A stretch of 64,000 nt of DNA from Candidatus Sericytochromatia bacterium S15B-MN24 CBMW_12 (GCA_002083825.1 DAZV01000051.1:46627-110626); one strand, 5' to 3'; counted from the first letter of the stretch, positions 8,337 to 17,266 are shown. The notes: generated from the sequence alone by a model not told the origin. Numbers and translations: made by a program.

Positions 8337-9866
8337 TCAAAGCTTTTGAAACACCGCGCCGCTCATGCCGGGCAGCTGAACGTCCACCTTGCCGGCTTGC
8401 ACCTTGTAGGTCTTGCCGGTCAGGGCCTCCTTGATCGAGGCACCCTCCTCGAAAGCCGAGCTCAAGTCCAGAGCGACGGTCCGGGAATCGCTTCCGGCGT
8501 TGAGAAGCACGGCCACTTTCGATTTGGCGTCCTCCCGAACGTAGGCGAAGAGCCGGTGGTGATTGTGACGCAGAATCGAGCGAAACTCGCCGGTCCGAAG
8601 CGCGGTGCTGGAGTTACGGAGGGCAATCAGGCGCTTGTAATGCGCGTGCATGTCCCGGTCCTGACGGGAAGCCGTCCACTCGAAGCCGCCGCGATTGTCA
8701 GGATCCTTTCCTCCGACCATGCCGATCTCATCGCCGTAGTAAACGACCGGAGTGCCCGGATAGGTCAACTGGAAGAGAGACATCAGCTTGGCCTTGTTCC
8801 GGTTGCCGCCCGCCTCGGTGAGGACACGGGGCACGTCATGCGAACCGGTGATGTTGAACATGACCTGGGTGATCTCGGGGTGGTAACGACGGCGAAGGTT
8901 GGAGAGGTTCCGGTCCAGGTCATCGACCGCCATCTTCTCGTAGGCGAAGAAGTTGAGGACGTTCTCGCGGAAAACGTAGTTCATGCTGGCGTCGAACTGA
9001 TCGCCTTGCAGCCAGCGGTCGGCCTCGTGCCAAAGTTCGCCCACGATGTAGGCCTCGGGATTGATGGCGCGTACCTTCTTGCGGAAGGTGCGCCAGAACG
9101 CGTCCGAGTCAATCTCGTTGGGAACGTCGAGACGCCAGCCGTCGATGCCCTGTCGGGTCCAGTACTCGGTCACCTCGAAGAGGTGGTTCTGGACGTCCGG
9201 ACTCTCCTTGGCGCGAAGCTGGGGCAGGGTCCCGAAGCCCCACCAGGCGTTGTAGTTGGGCTTGGGGGTATGGACGACAGGGAAACCGTGGATGGTGTAC
9301 CAATCCCAGTACTTCGAGTTCTTGCCGTTCTTCTTGGCATCCTGGAAGGCCCAGTGGTCGTCGCCGGTGTGATTGAAGACGCCGTCGAGGATCACCTTGA
9401 TGCCGTTCTGGTGGGCGGCGGCAATGACCCGCTTGAAGGTCGCGAGATCGCCGAAGGAAGGATCGATCTGCATGTAGTCGGCGGTGTTGTACTTGTGGTT
9501 GGACGACGCCTTGAAGAGCGGGTTGAAGTAGATGGCGGTGACGCCCAGATCCTTCAGGTAGGGCATCTTTTGCAGGACGCCGTCCAGGTCGCCGCCCATG
9601 AAGTTGTCGTAGGTAGGCTTGCTTCCCCAGGGTTCGCTACCTTGGGGGTCGTTGGCGCGGTTGCCGTTATGAAAGCGCTCCGGGAAGATCTGATAGAAAA
9701 CGGCGTTCTTGGCCCATTCCGGAGTGTCGACCTGTCCGCGGCGCGCCTGGCCCTCGAGGACTCCCTCCGTGGCCTGCCCCGCGCCTAGCGGACCGAACAT
9801 GCCGCAACCCGTGAGCGTGATGGCTCCCGCGAGCAGTACAGCCAGTGACTTCAATTTCGACGCCAA
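8337..9866 (-). CDS. GH13 alpha-amylase/cyclomaltodextrinase-like lipoprotein
   Basis: This glycoside hydrolase should cleave alpha-glucans or maltodextrins at the cell surface or in the periplasm. The 509-residue product has lipobox LTGC and then starts directly with the catalytic barrel (FYQIFPERF). Family motifs are present: I DGVFNHTG, II GWRLDVPNEI (nucleophile Asp), III VGELWH (acid Glu), IV GSHDVPR (second Asp). A C-terminal beta domain follows. It most resembles neopullulanase/maltogenic subfamilies. The start is TTG, supported by GGAGGA 8 nt upstream and by the signal sequence. Confidence 0.9.
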   Translation of the reverse strand: MASKLKSLAVLLAGAITLTGCGMFGPLGAGQATEGVLEGQARRGQVDTPEWAKNAVFYQIFPERFHNGNRANDPQGSEPWGSKPTYDNFMGGDLDGVLQKMPYLKDLGVTAIYFNPLFKASSNHKYNTADYMQIDPSFGDLATFKRVIAAAHQNGIKVILDGVFNHTGDDHWAFQDAKKNGKNSKYWDWYTIHGFPVVHTPKPNYNAWWGFGTLPQLRAKESPDVQNHLFEVTEYWTRQGIDGWRLDVPNEIDSDAFWRTFRKKVRAINPEAYIVGELWHEADRWLQGDQFDASMNYVFRENVLNFFAYEKMAVDDLDRNLSNLRRRYHPEITQVMFNITGSHDVPRVLTEAGGNRNKAKLMSLFQLTYPGTPVVYYGDEIGMVGGKDPDNRGGFEWTASRQDRDMHAHYKRLIALRNSSTALRTGEFRSILRHNHHRLFAYVREDAKSKVAVLLNAGSDSRTVALDLSSAFEEGASIKEALTGKTYKVQAGKVDVQLPGMSGAVFQKL

Positions 9867-9973
9867 TGTCCGATCCTCCCTGGCTCAAACCGCGATGAGC
9901 TCGACCCACCCGCGATGGATGCGAGGAGGTTATCGGGACCTAGTTGCTTAATCTTGCCTTAATCGCGAAAATA

Positions 9974-9998
9974 GGGCGCCGAGCTTGGCCCGGCGCCC
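9974..9998 (-). terminator. Terminator of the DUF4932-like gene
   Basis: The hairpin has 8-bp arms GGGCGCCG (9974-9981) and CGGCGCCC (9991-9998). Read on the minus strand it is followed by TATTTTCGCG. It lies 28 nt past the stop of the minus-strand gene at 10026. Confidence 0.65.
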
Positions 9999-10025
9999 TT
10001 CATCGGGGAGTCGAAAGATTGAGGG

Positions 10026-11723
10026 CTAGGGGAAGCGCCAGGCACCCTTTTCGTCGTAATGGAAATCTCCCTGGCGGAAGAGCGCTCCGCCCCGGTAGAG
10101 GACGTAGTCGGTGAGGGTATGGGGCATGGTGACGTCCGACATGACCACCTCGTCGGTGGAACCGGTGACGATCCGAAAGGGGAGAGCGGGGTTGTAGGGA
10201 TTGGGGATGGCGGTCACGAGGCGAAGATCCGCGCCCTGGAAGCGATGTTGACCCAGGTGGAGATCTCCCTTCGAGACCTTGATGGGCACGTACTTGAGCA
10301 GGGCCTTGAGATAAGCGTTCGACTCCGGCGTGCCGTAGATGAGAAATACCGTCTGGGCCGGATCCGCCGCCGAGGCTTGAAACGAGGTCATGACCGGCAG
10401 GGTGATCCCGAACTTCTCGCGGTAGCGGTCCACCATGCGCTTCACGAAGGCATCAGCCTGCTTGCGAAGTTCGGGGTCCTTGGGCTCGGGACGGATGAGC
10501 ACGGTCCGGCGGAGGTATCGCTCCTCGGCCGTTGCGGAGATGGGGCCCATGAAGCGCTTGGCGTTGGTTTCGATTCGCCGATGCTCCCCGGCATCCTTCC
10601 AGAAGCTCATGGTGGCCATCATGCGGGGGTAATAGCTCTCGAGGGTGGGGTAGGTCTTGCGATCGGCCTGGTAAGCCGCGAGGAGATCGAAGAACTGGCG
10701 AACGTACCAGTAGCCATCCCGCTCATGCTTGAGGAGCTCATGCTGGGCTTCGCGCACCTTGCCGCGGGCCTGGAACATGCGGGCCCCCACCGCCCGGAGG
10801 ATGTGTTGGTCGATGGCGGCGGCCCAGGTCGTGATGCCGCGGGGCGCGAGTCGATCGGCGAGCGGAGAGAAGAGCTCCTGGGTTTCGGTGATGTCGCGTT
10901 CGAAGCGCGACGTGAGCTGAGAGACCACGGCCTGGCCGACGGCTGTTTCGATGGCGAGGAAAAGGCGCGCGGGCTGGTAGAAGTCGGGCTCCTGCTGACC
11001 CGTGGCGCCCAGTGGCGCAATCAGACAGACGATCTCGTGGCTGCCGTCCGCGTGGGTCAGGGGGATTCCCAGGGCCGGCGAGGTGAGAAGCGGGGCGGGA
11101 ACGATGGTGACCCGATCCGCGCTAATACCGTAGAACTCCTCGATTCTTCCGATGACATCGTCAACCTCGAGGAGAGCGGACACCTTCCTGGAGACTGCGG
11201 CGAAGAGCGCGCCATGGCTGGAATGAAAGTCCATGAAGCGGGATTCGGCGGCGAAGGCCTGGATAGCCTTCGCGAGGGCGCCAAGCTTCTCGGAGTTCGC
11301 CTCGAGGTCGGCGGGGAGCGGACCGTCGAGGGACATCGTCGGGGCGGAGAGCAGCATGGCGAAGCGATAGGGCTGGGTGCCGACGAAGCCTTGCGCCTGC
11401 AAAGCTTCGAGAAGCTTCACGGCTTCATGGGAGCCGAGGCGATGGAAAGTGGCGGCGGCAGTAGCGCGGTAGGCGATCGCCACGTCATCCTGTTGCTGCT
11501 TGCCCAAGCGCGTCATGCTGATCAGCAGACTCATCAGCTCGATTCGAGGATCGGCCGCGACCTTGAGCCGGGCCGCTGGGGCCGAAAGTTCGGCAGGCAC
11601 CGACAGCTCGACCATGGGATTCGCGGGAGGGGCCGGCAGCTCCACCTGCGCCAATGCCGGCACCCCGAAAGAAGCCAGCAGTGCAGCGGATAGCACCATT
11701 CGACGCGCAGGGATCACGGGCAT
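10026..11723 (-). CDS. Secreted DUF4932-like protein
   Basis: The 565-residue product has a Sec signal peptide (VLSAALLASFGVPALA). The mature start RIELMSLLISMTRL, followed by a long helical region, resembles the opening of DUF4932 proteins, whose function is not established. No catalytic motif such as HExxH is visible; the C-terminal half alternates strands and charged helices (LIYGTPESNAYLKALL). An AAGAGGAC ribosome site precedes the ATG. The gene diverges from arcA. Family naming is from pattern memory and should be treated as moderate. Confidence 0.7.
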   Translation of the reverse strand: MPVIPARRMVLSAALLASFGVPALAQVELPAPPANPMVELSVPAELSAPAARLKVAADPRIELMSLLISMTRLGKQQQDDVAIAYRATAAATFHRLGSHEAVKLLEALQAQGFVGTQPYRFAMLLSAPTMSLDGPLPADLEANSEKLGALAKAIQAFAAESRFMDFHSSHGALFAAVSRKVSALLEVDDVIGRIEEFYGISADRVTIVPAPLLTSPALGIPLTHADGSHEIVCLIAPLGATGQQEPDFYQPARLFLAIETAVGQAVVSQLTSRFERDITETQELFSPLADRLAPRGITTWAAAIDQHILRAVGARMFQARGKVREAQHELLKHERDGYWYVRQFFDLLAAYQADRKTYPTLESYYPRMMATMSFWKDAGEHRRIETNAKRFMGPISATAEERYLRRTVLIRPEPKDPELRKQADAFVKRMVDRYREKFGITLPVMTSFQASAADPAQTVFLIYGTPESNAYLKALLKYVPIKVSKGDLHLGQHRFQGADLRLVTAIPNPYNPALPFRIVTGSTDEVVMSDVTMPHTLTDYVLYRGGALFRQGDFHYDEKGAWRFP

Positions 11724-11836
11724 GTCCTCTTCTTGATTCCGATGGGTTTGGTCAAGCCCATGATAGCCCGCATGGGCCGATTTGGCCAGAACAGTCGCTC
11801 GCGCAAAGCGTCCGAGCGCCGCTAGAGGCGCCTTCC

Positions 11837-11864
11837 TTGACGCAAAGAGGGGCTCTGTTATGAT
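11837..11864 (+). promoter_or_regulatory. Strong sigma-70-like promoter of arcA
   Basis: TTGACG (11837-11842), 16-nt spacer, TATGAT (11859-11864), close to consensus. Initiation is predicted near 11871, giving a leader of about 120 nt before arcA. Confidence 0.65.
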
Positions 11865-11879
11865 GGCTATAAGCGATCG

Positions 11880-11960
11880 AGGCCTTTCGGCCCGTTGCCG
11901 AGCCTGTTTTTATAGCTCCGCGTAGTCATGACGATTCCCTTTATTCTATCCGTATAGAAT
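11880..11960 (+). promoter_or_regulatory. Structured arcA leader: terminator-like hairpin plus second stem
   Basis: A bulged hairpin (AGGC 11880-11883 and TCGGC 11887-11891 pairing with GCCGA 11897-11901 and GCCT 11902-11905) is followed by five Ts at 11907-11911, the layout of an intrinsic terminator. A second perfect 7-bp stem, ATTCTAT/ATAGAAT with a 4-nt loop, spans 11943-11960. No plus-strand gene lies upstream that would need a terminator. The element therefore sits inside the arcA leader and may be an attenuator or riboswitch of unknown ligand. Confidence 0.5.
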
Positions 11961-11993
11961 CCCGCATAGAACCCCACCAGCAGGAGTGTGACG

Positions 11994-13364
11994 ATGTTCG
12001 AAGAGCGCCCGACGACGGAGATCGACTTGAAAGCCGCTCCCGCCCCGCTGGTCGATCTCCGACCGACCTCGCGGAACATGATCGATCTCGACGTGCGTTC
12101 GGAGATCGGCCGAATCAGAACCGTGATGATCCACCATCCGGGAGCGGAAGTGGACCGCATGGTGCCGACCATGATGGACGAACTCCTCTTCGACGACATC
12201 CTATACGGGGACCGTGCCCGCGAGGAGCACGACAAGTACCGTCAGGTGCTGTCGTTGGTAGCCGATGAGGTTCTCGACATTCAGGACATTCTGGCCGAGA
12301 GCCTGGAGGACGGGCAGGTTCGCGAATCGTTCGTCGAGATGCTGAGCTTCCTCGAGCAGCTTTCCTTCGAGACGGCGGCATTCCTGCGTTCGCTGGATGC
12401 CAAGCAACTCGCCAAGGCGGCTATCAGCGGTCTGGAGCTTCCCTTGCATCAGGTCGAGCATCACCCGAGCCCGACGGTGCCCTTTCTTCTCAATCCGCTT
12501 CCCAACATGCTCTTCATGCGCGATCCGCTGGTGGTGATGGGCGACGGTGCGCTCCTGGGCTCGATGGCCCGCATGGCGCGCCGCCGTGAGCCGCTCATCA
12601 TGAAATACGCCTACGCCTATCATCCGCGGCTGCGCCTGAAGGAACGGAATCGCTTCTACTTCGACGACCTGAGCATTCCCGCGTTCCGCCGCCGCATGAA
12701 CCTGCCCAGCATCGAAGGTGGGGATGTCCTGGTCCTCAGCGACAAGGTCTTGGCCATCGGCGTGTCCGAGCGGACCACGGAAGCCGCGGTGGAGCTGCTG
12801 GCTCAGGCGATCAAGGATCGCACGTCCATCGAGACCATCCTGATGGTCCTGATGCCGCGCCAGCGGGCGGCGATGCACCTGGACACGGTCTTCACCCAGA
12901 TCAGCGCCACCGAGTGCCTCGCCTATCCCCCGATGTTCATGCCCGACGGCGTCGAGCTGCTACCGGTGGTCAAGAAGGACCTCCGCGGGGGGCAAATTCG
13001 GAGCACCTACAAGGAGAGCCTGCTCTCCGCGCTCAAGGACGAGGGGATCGACCTCGAGCCGGTATGCTGCGGAGGCAAGGGCGATCGCATCTCGCAGCAG
13101 CGGGAGCAGTGGACGGACGGCGCCAACGCCTTCGCCATGGCCCCAGGCGTCATCGCGATTTACGAGCGGAACCTGCGTACGGCTGACGAACTCTCGGCCC
13201 ACGGCTACGCGGTGGTCCATGCCGACGATTTGCTCGCAAAGCCCACAAAATACCGCCTGGACGGATCCGAGAAGGTGGCGGTCCTGATTCCCGGCATGGA
13301 GCTCTCGCGGGCCCGCGGTGGCGCGCGCTGCATGACCATGCCCCTGGTCCGGGACGCCCTGTAA
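11994..13364 (+). CDS. arcA: Arginine deiminase
   Basis: ArcA hydrolyses arginine to citrulline and ammonia, giving ATP through the ADI pathway or relieving acid stress. The 456-residue product carries the family signatures: MRDP, EGGD (substrate Asp), HLDTVFT (catalytic His and Asp) and the C-terminal GGARCMTMPL with the nucleophilic Cys. The ATG at 11994 has CAGGAG 7 nt upstream; an in-frame GTG two codons earlier is too close to that site. The arcB and arcC partners are not adjacent. A structured leader precedes it and a long hairpin follows. Confidence 0.93.
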   Translation: MFEERPTTEIDLKAAPAPLVDLRPTSRNMIDLDVRSEIGRIRTVMIHHPGAEVDRMVPTMMDELLFDDILYGDRAREEHDKYRQVLSLVADEVLDIQDILAESLEDGQVRESFVEMLSFLEQLSFETAAFLRSLDAKQLAKAAISGLELPLHQVEHHPSPTVPFLLNPLPNMLFMRDPLVVMGDGALLGSMARMARRREPLIMKYAYAYHPRLRLKERNRFYFDDLSIPAFRRRMNLPSIEGGDVLVLSDKVLAIGVSERTTEAAVELLAQAIKDRTSIETILMVLMPRQRAAMHLDTVFTQISATECLAYPPMFMPDGVELLPVVKKDLRGGQIRSTYKESLLSALKDEGIDLEPVCCGGKGDRISQQREQWTDGANAFAMAPGVIAIYERNLRTADELSAHGYAVVHADDLLAKPTKYRLDGSEKVAVLIPGMELSRARGGARCMTMPLVRDAL

Positions 13365-13379
13365 GCCTTCTCTCGCCTT

Positions 13380-13420
13380 GCAAAGAAGCGGGGCCCGCAA
13401 TGCGGGCCCCGCTTCTTTGC
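13380..13420 (+). terminator. Long perfect bidirectional terminator hairpin
   Basis: A perfect 20-bp inverted repeat (13380-13399 and 13401-13420) has a single central base. It separates converging arcA and the permease gene. Its outer end includes AAAGAAG/CTTCTTT, giving a short T-rich 3' side on either strand. Confidence 0.8.
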
Positions 13421-13429
13421 GTCAAATCG

Positions 13430-13449
13430 GGAAAGGCCCGGGCCTTTCC
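13430..13449 (-). terminator. Perfect 20-nt palindrome, probable terminator
   Basis: GGAAAGGCCC/GGGCCTTTCC with no spacer lies 6 nt past the stop of the minus-strand permease gene. It may extend the terminator next to it, or be a protein-binding site. Confidence 0.5.
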
Positions 13450-13455
13450 TGTCGC

Positions 13456-15369
13456 CTAATCCGAGGTTCCGCGATCCCGCAACCACTGCTCGAACCAGAC
13501 TCCGGGGCCCTTCGGCAACAAGGACTCATCGAGGCGGTGCACGTTGAGGTCGATTTCAATGGAGAGATGCTCACGCAACCGCTCGCTCTGGAGCGGATCG
13601 CGACCCGTCCCGACGTAGGCCGTGGTGAACGGATGAATCTTGAAGTACTCCGGCAAGACCTCCAGCAGGTTGCCGGGAAGGATCTTGACCGTCAGGATGA
13701 AGTCCTTCTGGGTGAACAACGGGAATTCCTCGAGTTGCTGCGAGATCACGCGCTGGACTTCTTCGAAGATCTCGAGCGGTTCATCCTTGGTCTGCGCGTG
13801 GAAAATCACGATCTCGATGGGCCCCGAAGCGGCATGTTTCTTGAGCATGTAGCTGAGGAGGTTCACCAGGCGAACGGGATCGACGTAGGCCACGCAAATC
13901 ACCAGACGGGGAAGATCTTCGGGAAGATCGCGTTCACCCCGAAGCTTGCCCATACCGAGCCGAAGATCGGGAAGCTGAATCATGCGACCTTCGACCTGGC
14001 CCATGCGATAAAAAGCCATGACCAGCAAGACCGCCAGGAAAAGTTGGGCCCCGAGGTCTCGAGCATGTGTCGAAGTCAAGAGGAGGACAATTTCCGCCAG
14101 GAGCAGAATCACCAATCCCAGCAGGGCTGCAATGGGAATCTTTCGATCACCCCATGGCATGACCCAGCTACTGAGGTAGGGCGAACGGGCGATTTTGGCC
14201 GGATGACGAAGCCGGATCAGAACCACCCCCGCGCAGTAGGCGATCATGACCCCCAGGAAGGCCATCCCGTAAACTTCCCCCAGTCGGTCGACCGAGTTCG
14301 GAAAGATCGCGAGCATCGCGATGCAAACGACCATGAACGGCAGCGCCACGAAGGGATAGCCCTTGAATCTGGGGTTCTTGTCCACCCAGCGCTTGAGCAC
14401 GATGGTGGGCAGGTTCCCCTGTTGCCCCATGGTGGTCATCAACCCGGTGGCTCCGGCATAGGCCGTGTTCACCGCCGCGAACAAGACGAACGTCGCGTTG
14501 ATGACCAGAATGTAGAGCCCGACTTGGCCGCCCTCGACGAGCGCCAGGCCCGACAAGAAATTGTGCTTGTACTGCTGGATCTGGGCATCGCTCAGCAACA
14601 CCAAGGAAAGTATCGAAGAGAGCGGAGCCGTGATACTCACCAACAAGACGATGGTCAAGTATATTTTACGAATCGAGACCGAGATAGGCTCCTCGATTTC
14701 CTCGACGATCTGAGCGGCCGATTCGAAGCCCGTGATCCCGAGGAAAGCCGCCGCAAAACCTATCAGCAGCATATGGGGCTGCAGTTCGCCTATGCCCTGC
14801 CAGAGGCGCGACCACTCTGCCCCCTGGGTGAACGCCAGGTACAACCCCCAGGCATCCATGACGAGCAAGAGCATGAAGTGAAAGGCCGCAATGACGAAGA
14901 CCAGCTTGGCCGATTCCTTGAGGCCGAAGAGGTTGAGAATGGCAAAGCCGACGATCGGAATGACCGCCACCAGGAAAATCTGCCACGCGGGCCAGTTCCC
15001 CCCCCAGAGTGACGACACGTAAAAGGCCCCCGCCAGCGCGCTCACCACGGCGGTCGCCAGGTAAGACAGGATCGTGAGAGACCCAATCGCCAGGCCTGAG
15101 CGGCGTCCCACGGTCGAAAGCACCATGGCATACGCCCCGCCGTTGAGGGGATTGACCGAGCAGCCTTCCTGATAGGTGATCTTGAAGAGCCACATGGCCA
15201 ATACCACGATGATAATGAAGAAAGGCGCGGCAAAGCCCACGAGAGGGAAAAGAATGCCCGTGCTATAGAAAACCGAGGTTCCGATGTCTGCCCCGACGAT
15301 ACCCGCGGCAAGCCACCAATTCAACGCGGCAGGCGGAACGGTGGGCCGGGAAAGATGCGATTCAGCCAT
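13456..15369 (-). CDS. APC-superfamily transporter, possible KimA-like K+ symporter
   Basis: The 637-residue product has about twelve membrane segments (roughly residues 15-470) and a soluble C-terminal domain of about 165 residues with a USP/RCK-like alternation (LPRLVICVAYVDP). The unwound first helix reads GADIGTSVFYSTG. Asp28 and Tyr35 have the same seven-residue spacing as the K+ ligands Asp36/Tyr43 of KimA, whereas amino-acid permeases usually lack Asp there. The KimA Asp117 position appears to be Ser. Co-operonic TrkA proteins favour K+ or another cation. An ordinary amino-acid permease remains possible. Confidence 0.75.
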   Translation of the reverse strand: MAESHLSRPTVPPAALNWWLAAGIVGADIGTSVFYSTGILFPLVGFAAPFFIIIVVLAMWLFKITYQEGCSVNPLNGGAYAMVLSTVGRRSGLAIGSLTILSYLATAVVSALAGAFYVSSLWGGNWPAWQIFLVAVIPIVGFAILNLFGLKESAKLVFVIAAFHFMLLLVMDAWGLYLAFTQGAEWSRLWQGIGELQPHMLLIGFAAAFLGITGFESAAQIVEEIEEPISVSIRKIYLTIVLLVSITAPLSSILSLVLLSDAQIQQYKHNFLSGLALVEGGQVGLYILVINATFVLFAAVNTAYAGATGLMTTMGQQGNLPTIVLKRWVDKNPRFKGYPFVALPFMVVCIAMLAIFPNSVDRLGEVYGMAFLGVMIAYCAGVVLIRLRHPAKIARSPYLSSWVMPWGDRKIPIAALLGLVILLLAEIVLLLTSTHARDLGAQLFLAVLLVMAFYRMGQVEGRMIQLPDLRLGMGKLRGERDLPEDLPRLVICVAYVDPVRLVNLLSYMLKKHAASGPIEIVIFHAQTKDEPLEIFEEVQRVISQQLEEFPLFTQKDFILTVKILPGNLLEVLPEYFKIHPFTTAYVGTGRDPLQSERLREHLSIEIDLNVHRLDESLLPKGPGVWFEQWLRDRGTSD

Positions 15370-15372
15370 GGT

Positions 15373-16029
15373 TTATCCGATGAGCATGCGTTTAAGCAGC
15401 TCTTCGTTTCCTTTCAACGTGAGCGCGAACAGTTCATCGCCCGCCTGCAGCACGGTATTCCCGTCCGGAATGATGGGCTCCCCTCCGCGCCAGATAGCGG
15501 CGAGAAGCGAGTTGGCAGGGAAATCCAACTTGCGGATAGGCATTCCCACGACCGGAGCATCGGCAGGCAGATCGAGCTCAACCATGGACATGCGCTCATG
15601 CCAGGTAAAGAGCGTCATGATCGCGTGAGGCACGATCTCGTACTCGATGGCCTTGGTGACCATGGAGGTGACGGAGATGATGTAGTCGACCCCTTCGATC
15701 CGGAAGAGCTCTTCGTTGCGCGGATCGTTGACTCGCGCGACCGATCGCTTGACGTTGAAGAGGCGCCGCGCCATCTTGCAGATGATGTAATTGTCCTGGT
15801 CACGCCCCGCCACGGCGATCACGACGTCGGCCCGGGCCGCCCCCGCTCGTTTGAGCAATTCCGGACGCGTGGCATCGCCCGCGATCACGATCGCCTCGTT
15901 GAACTCCTCGACCACCTGCGCGCAGACCCGCTTGTCACGCTCTACCAGGGCCAGTTCATGACCCTGGGCGAGCAGGGTGCGAATCAGGTGCAAACCGACC
16001 TTGCCACCGCCGGCAATCAGAATGAACAT
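15373..16029 (-). CDS. TrkA-family K+ regulatory protein (RCK-N plus RCK-C)
   Basis: The 218-residue protein has a Rossmann start MFILIAGGGKVGLHL (NAD/nucleotide-binding GxGxxG type). The acidic residue ending strand two is in VERD, and GDATRPELLKRAG is typical of RCK-N. A C-terminal TrkA-C fold begins near MVELDLPADAPVVG. Such proteins gate K+ uptake systems in the cytoplasm according to nucleotide binding. Its ATG overlaps the stop of the upstream trkA-N gene by one base, and the transporter gene begins 3 nt after its stop, so all three are coupled. Confidence 0.9.
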   Translation of the reverse strand: MFILIAGGGKVGLHLIRTLLAQGHELALVERDKRVCAQVVEEFNEAIVIAGDATRPELLKRAGAARADVVIAVAGRDQDNYIICKMARRLFNVKRSVARVNDPRNEELFRIEGVDYIISVTSMVTKAIEYEIVPHAIMTLFTWHERMSMVELDLPADAPVVGMPIRKLDFPANSLLAAIWRGGEPIIPDGNTVLQAGDELFALTLKGNEELLKRMLIG

Positions 16030-16439
16030 CAGGTCCCCCCCGTTACGGTCAACCGGCGTTCGAGCAAATCCGTCGCCTCGGAGATCGGGCTCAGCACCTC
16101 GAAACCGAGGGAGCGGTAAAGCTCCAGCAGTTGGGGTTGGTCGATGCGAACGATGATGTTCTCGATGCCAAAGACGTTGCGGGCCACGTCGGCCACCATC
16201 ATGTTGGTGCTCTCGTCTCGGGAGACGATCACCACGGCTCGGGCTTCTTCGATGCCCGCCCGCCGCAGGACGTCGGTGTCGATTTCCATCCCCGTGACCG
16301 TTCGTCCCTTGAAATCCCGCGGGAGATGATTGATGAAGTTCTGGCGGTCGTAATCCAGGATGGTGACCTCACCACCCTGCTCTACCAAACGCTGGGCAAA
16401 GCTTGCTCCCAGACGGCCGCAACCGACGATTAAGATCAT
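16029..16439 (-). CDS. TrkA-N (RCK-N) domain protein
   Basis: The 136-residue protein is a single RCK-N Rossmann domain: MILIVGCGRLGASFAQRL, then ILDYD and the usual DTDVLRRAGIEEA segment. It has no TrkA-C domain, unlike its neighbour, so the two may form a hetero-oligomeric ring. It is the first gene of the operon with the second TrkA protein and the transporter. A clear promoter lies about 75-105 nt upstream. Confidence 0.88.
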   Translation of the reverse strand: MILIVGCGRLGASFAQRLVEQGGEVTILDYDRQNFINHLPRDFKGRTVTGMEIDTDVLRRAGIEEARAVVIVSRDESTNMMVADVARNVFGIENIIVRIDQPQLLELYRSLGFEVLSPISEATDLLERRLTVTGGT

Positions 16440-16517
16440 GTCTGCAAGCTCTCTATCCCCATGAGGCTACGTGGAACGCCCAGGCTCGCACGATGGCTTG
16501 ATGCGCCATAAGGAGCC

Positions 16518-16546
16518 ACTATACGCTTTTGATAAGGGGCAATCAA
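16518..16546 (-). promoter_or_regulatory. Sigma-70-like promoter of the trkA/transporter operon
   Basis: Minus-strand TTGATT (16546-16541), 17-nt spacer, TATAGT (16523-16518). The predicted leader is about 70 nt. Confidence 0.6.
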
Positions 16547-16574
16547 GGAAAATTAAGCACGCGCCATGCGCAAA

Positions 16575-16598
16575 GCCGGCAAGCGCTTGCTTGCCGGC
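16575..16598 (-). terminator. Terminator after the MshEN-like gene
   Basis: A perfect 10-bp stem (16575-16584 and 16589-16598) with a 4-nt loop is followed on the minus strand by TTTG. It lies about 50 nt past the stop at 16646. Confidence 0.6.
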
Positions 16599-16645
16599 CG
16601 AAACGCGCCCGATCGAGCCGATCGATCAAACGCCAAACGCCTGAT

Positions 16646-17131
16646 TTAGAGGGTGATCCAGCGTTCTGAACGCGCATCGTCCAGGCGTTTATCGGACAAC
16701 TCCAGCCGCTCCTTCAGCGCGACGGGCATCAGCCGGTAGACCAGCGTTCGGAAATAGGCCATGCGACGGCGACGCGTCGCCTGATCCATGAGGGCCCGAT
16801 CCAGCACCTCCGGGCGAATGGCTCCCATCCTCAAAAGGATCTGCCCGATCTGGCCGCCCTCTCGCTCCTGTGCCAGAAGGGCCTCGTCCAAGGTGGACTG
16901 CGTGACCTTACGCCGCTTGACCAGGGCATCGCCGAGCCGAAGATCCGGATGAATCTCGTGCAGTGCGGCGCGCAGTTGGCGGAAGGTGACGCAGCCCAAG
17001 GTCAGTAGGGCATCGGTGAGCAGCAAGGAGGGGCAGTCCTTGCGAATCGCGAAGGCGAAGCGGATCTGCTCGGGGGTCACCAACCCTCGTTCGATCAGAC
17101 AGCGTGCTGCGTAATGCTGGGTTTCAACCAT
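16646..17131 (-). CDS. Stand-alone MshEN/GspE-N-like domain protein
   Basis: The 161-residue product has two helical repeats of the type found at the N-terminus of type II secretion and type IV pilus ATPases. One is around RGLVTPEQIRFAFAIRK; a clearer one reads KVTQSTLDEALLAQE then IGQILLRMGAIRPEVLDRAL. Some MshEN domains bind c-di-GMP, but the binding motif is not obvious here. There is no ATPase domain. The start at 17131 is fixed by AAAGGAGTT; the open frame further upstream is antisense to eda. It ends in a basic, charged tail. Confidence 0.7.
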   Translation of the reverse strand: MVETQHYAARCLIERGLVTPEQIRFAFAIRKDCPSLLLTDALLTLGCVTFRQLRAALHEIHPDLRLGDALVKRRKVTQSTLDEALLAQEREGGQIGQILLRMGAIRPEVLDRALMDQATRRRRMAYFRTLVYRLMPVALKERLELSDKRLDDARSERWITL

Positions 17132-17266
17132 GCCGAGCCAACTCCTTTCAGATCGTTCACCTCCCTCTCGTACCCGGGGGGTATTGCGTAAATTTTGCGT
17201 GAAGACGGTCCCCAGGTGAACCCACGGAAGGCTATGATGGAGCGAGGCCGCCGAAAGGAGACTCTC

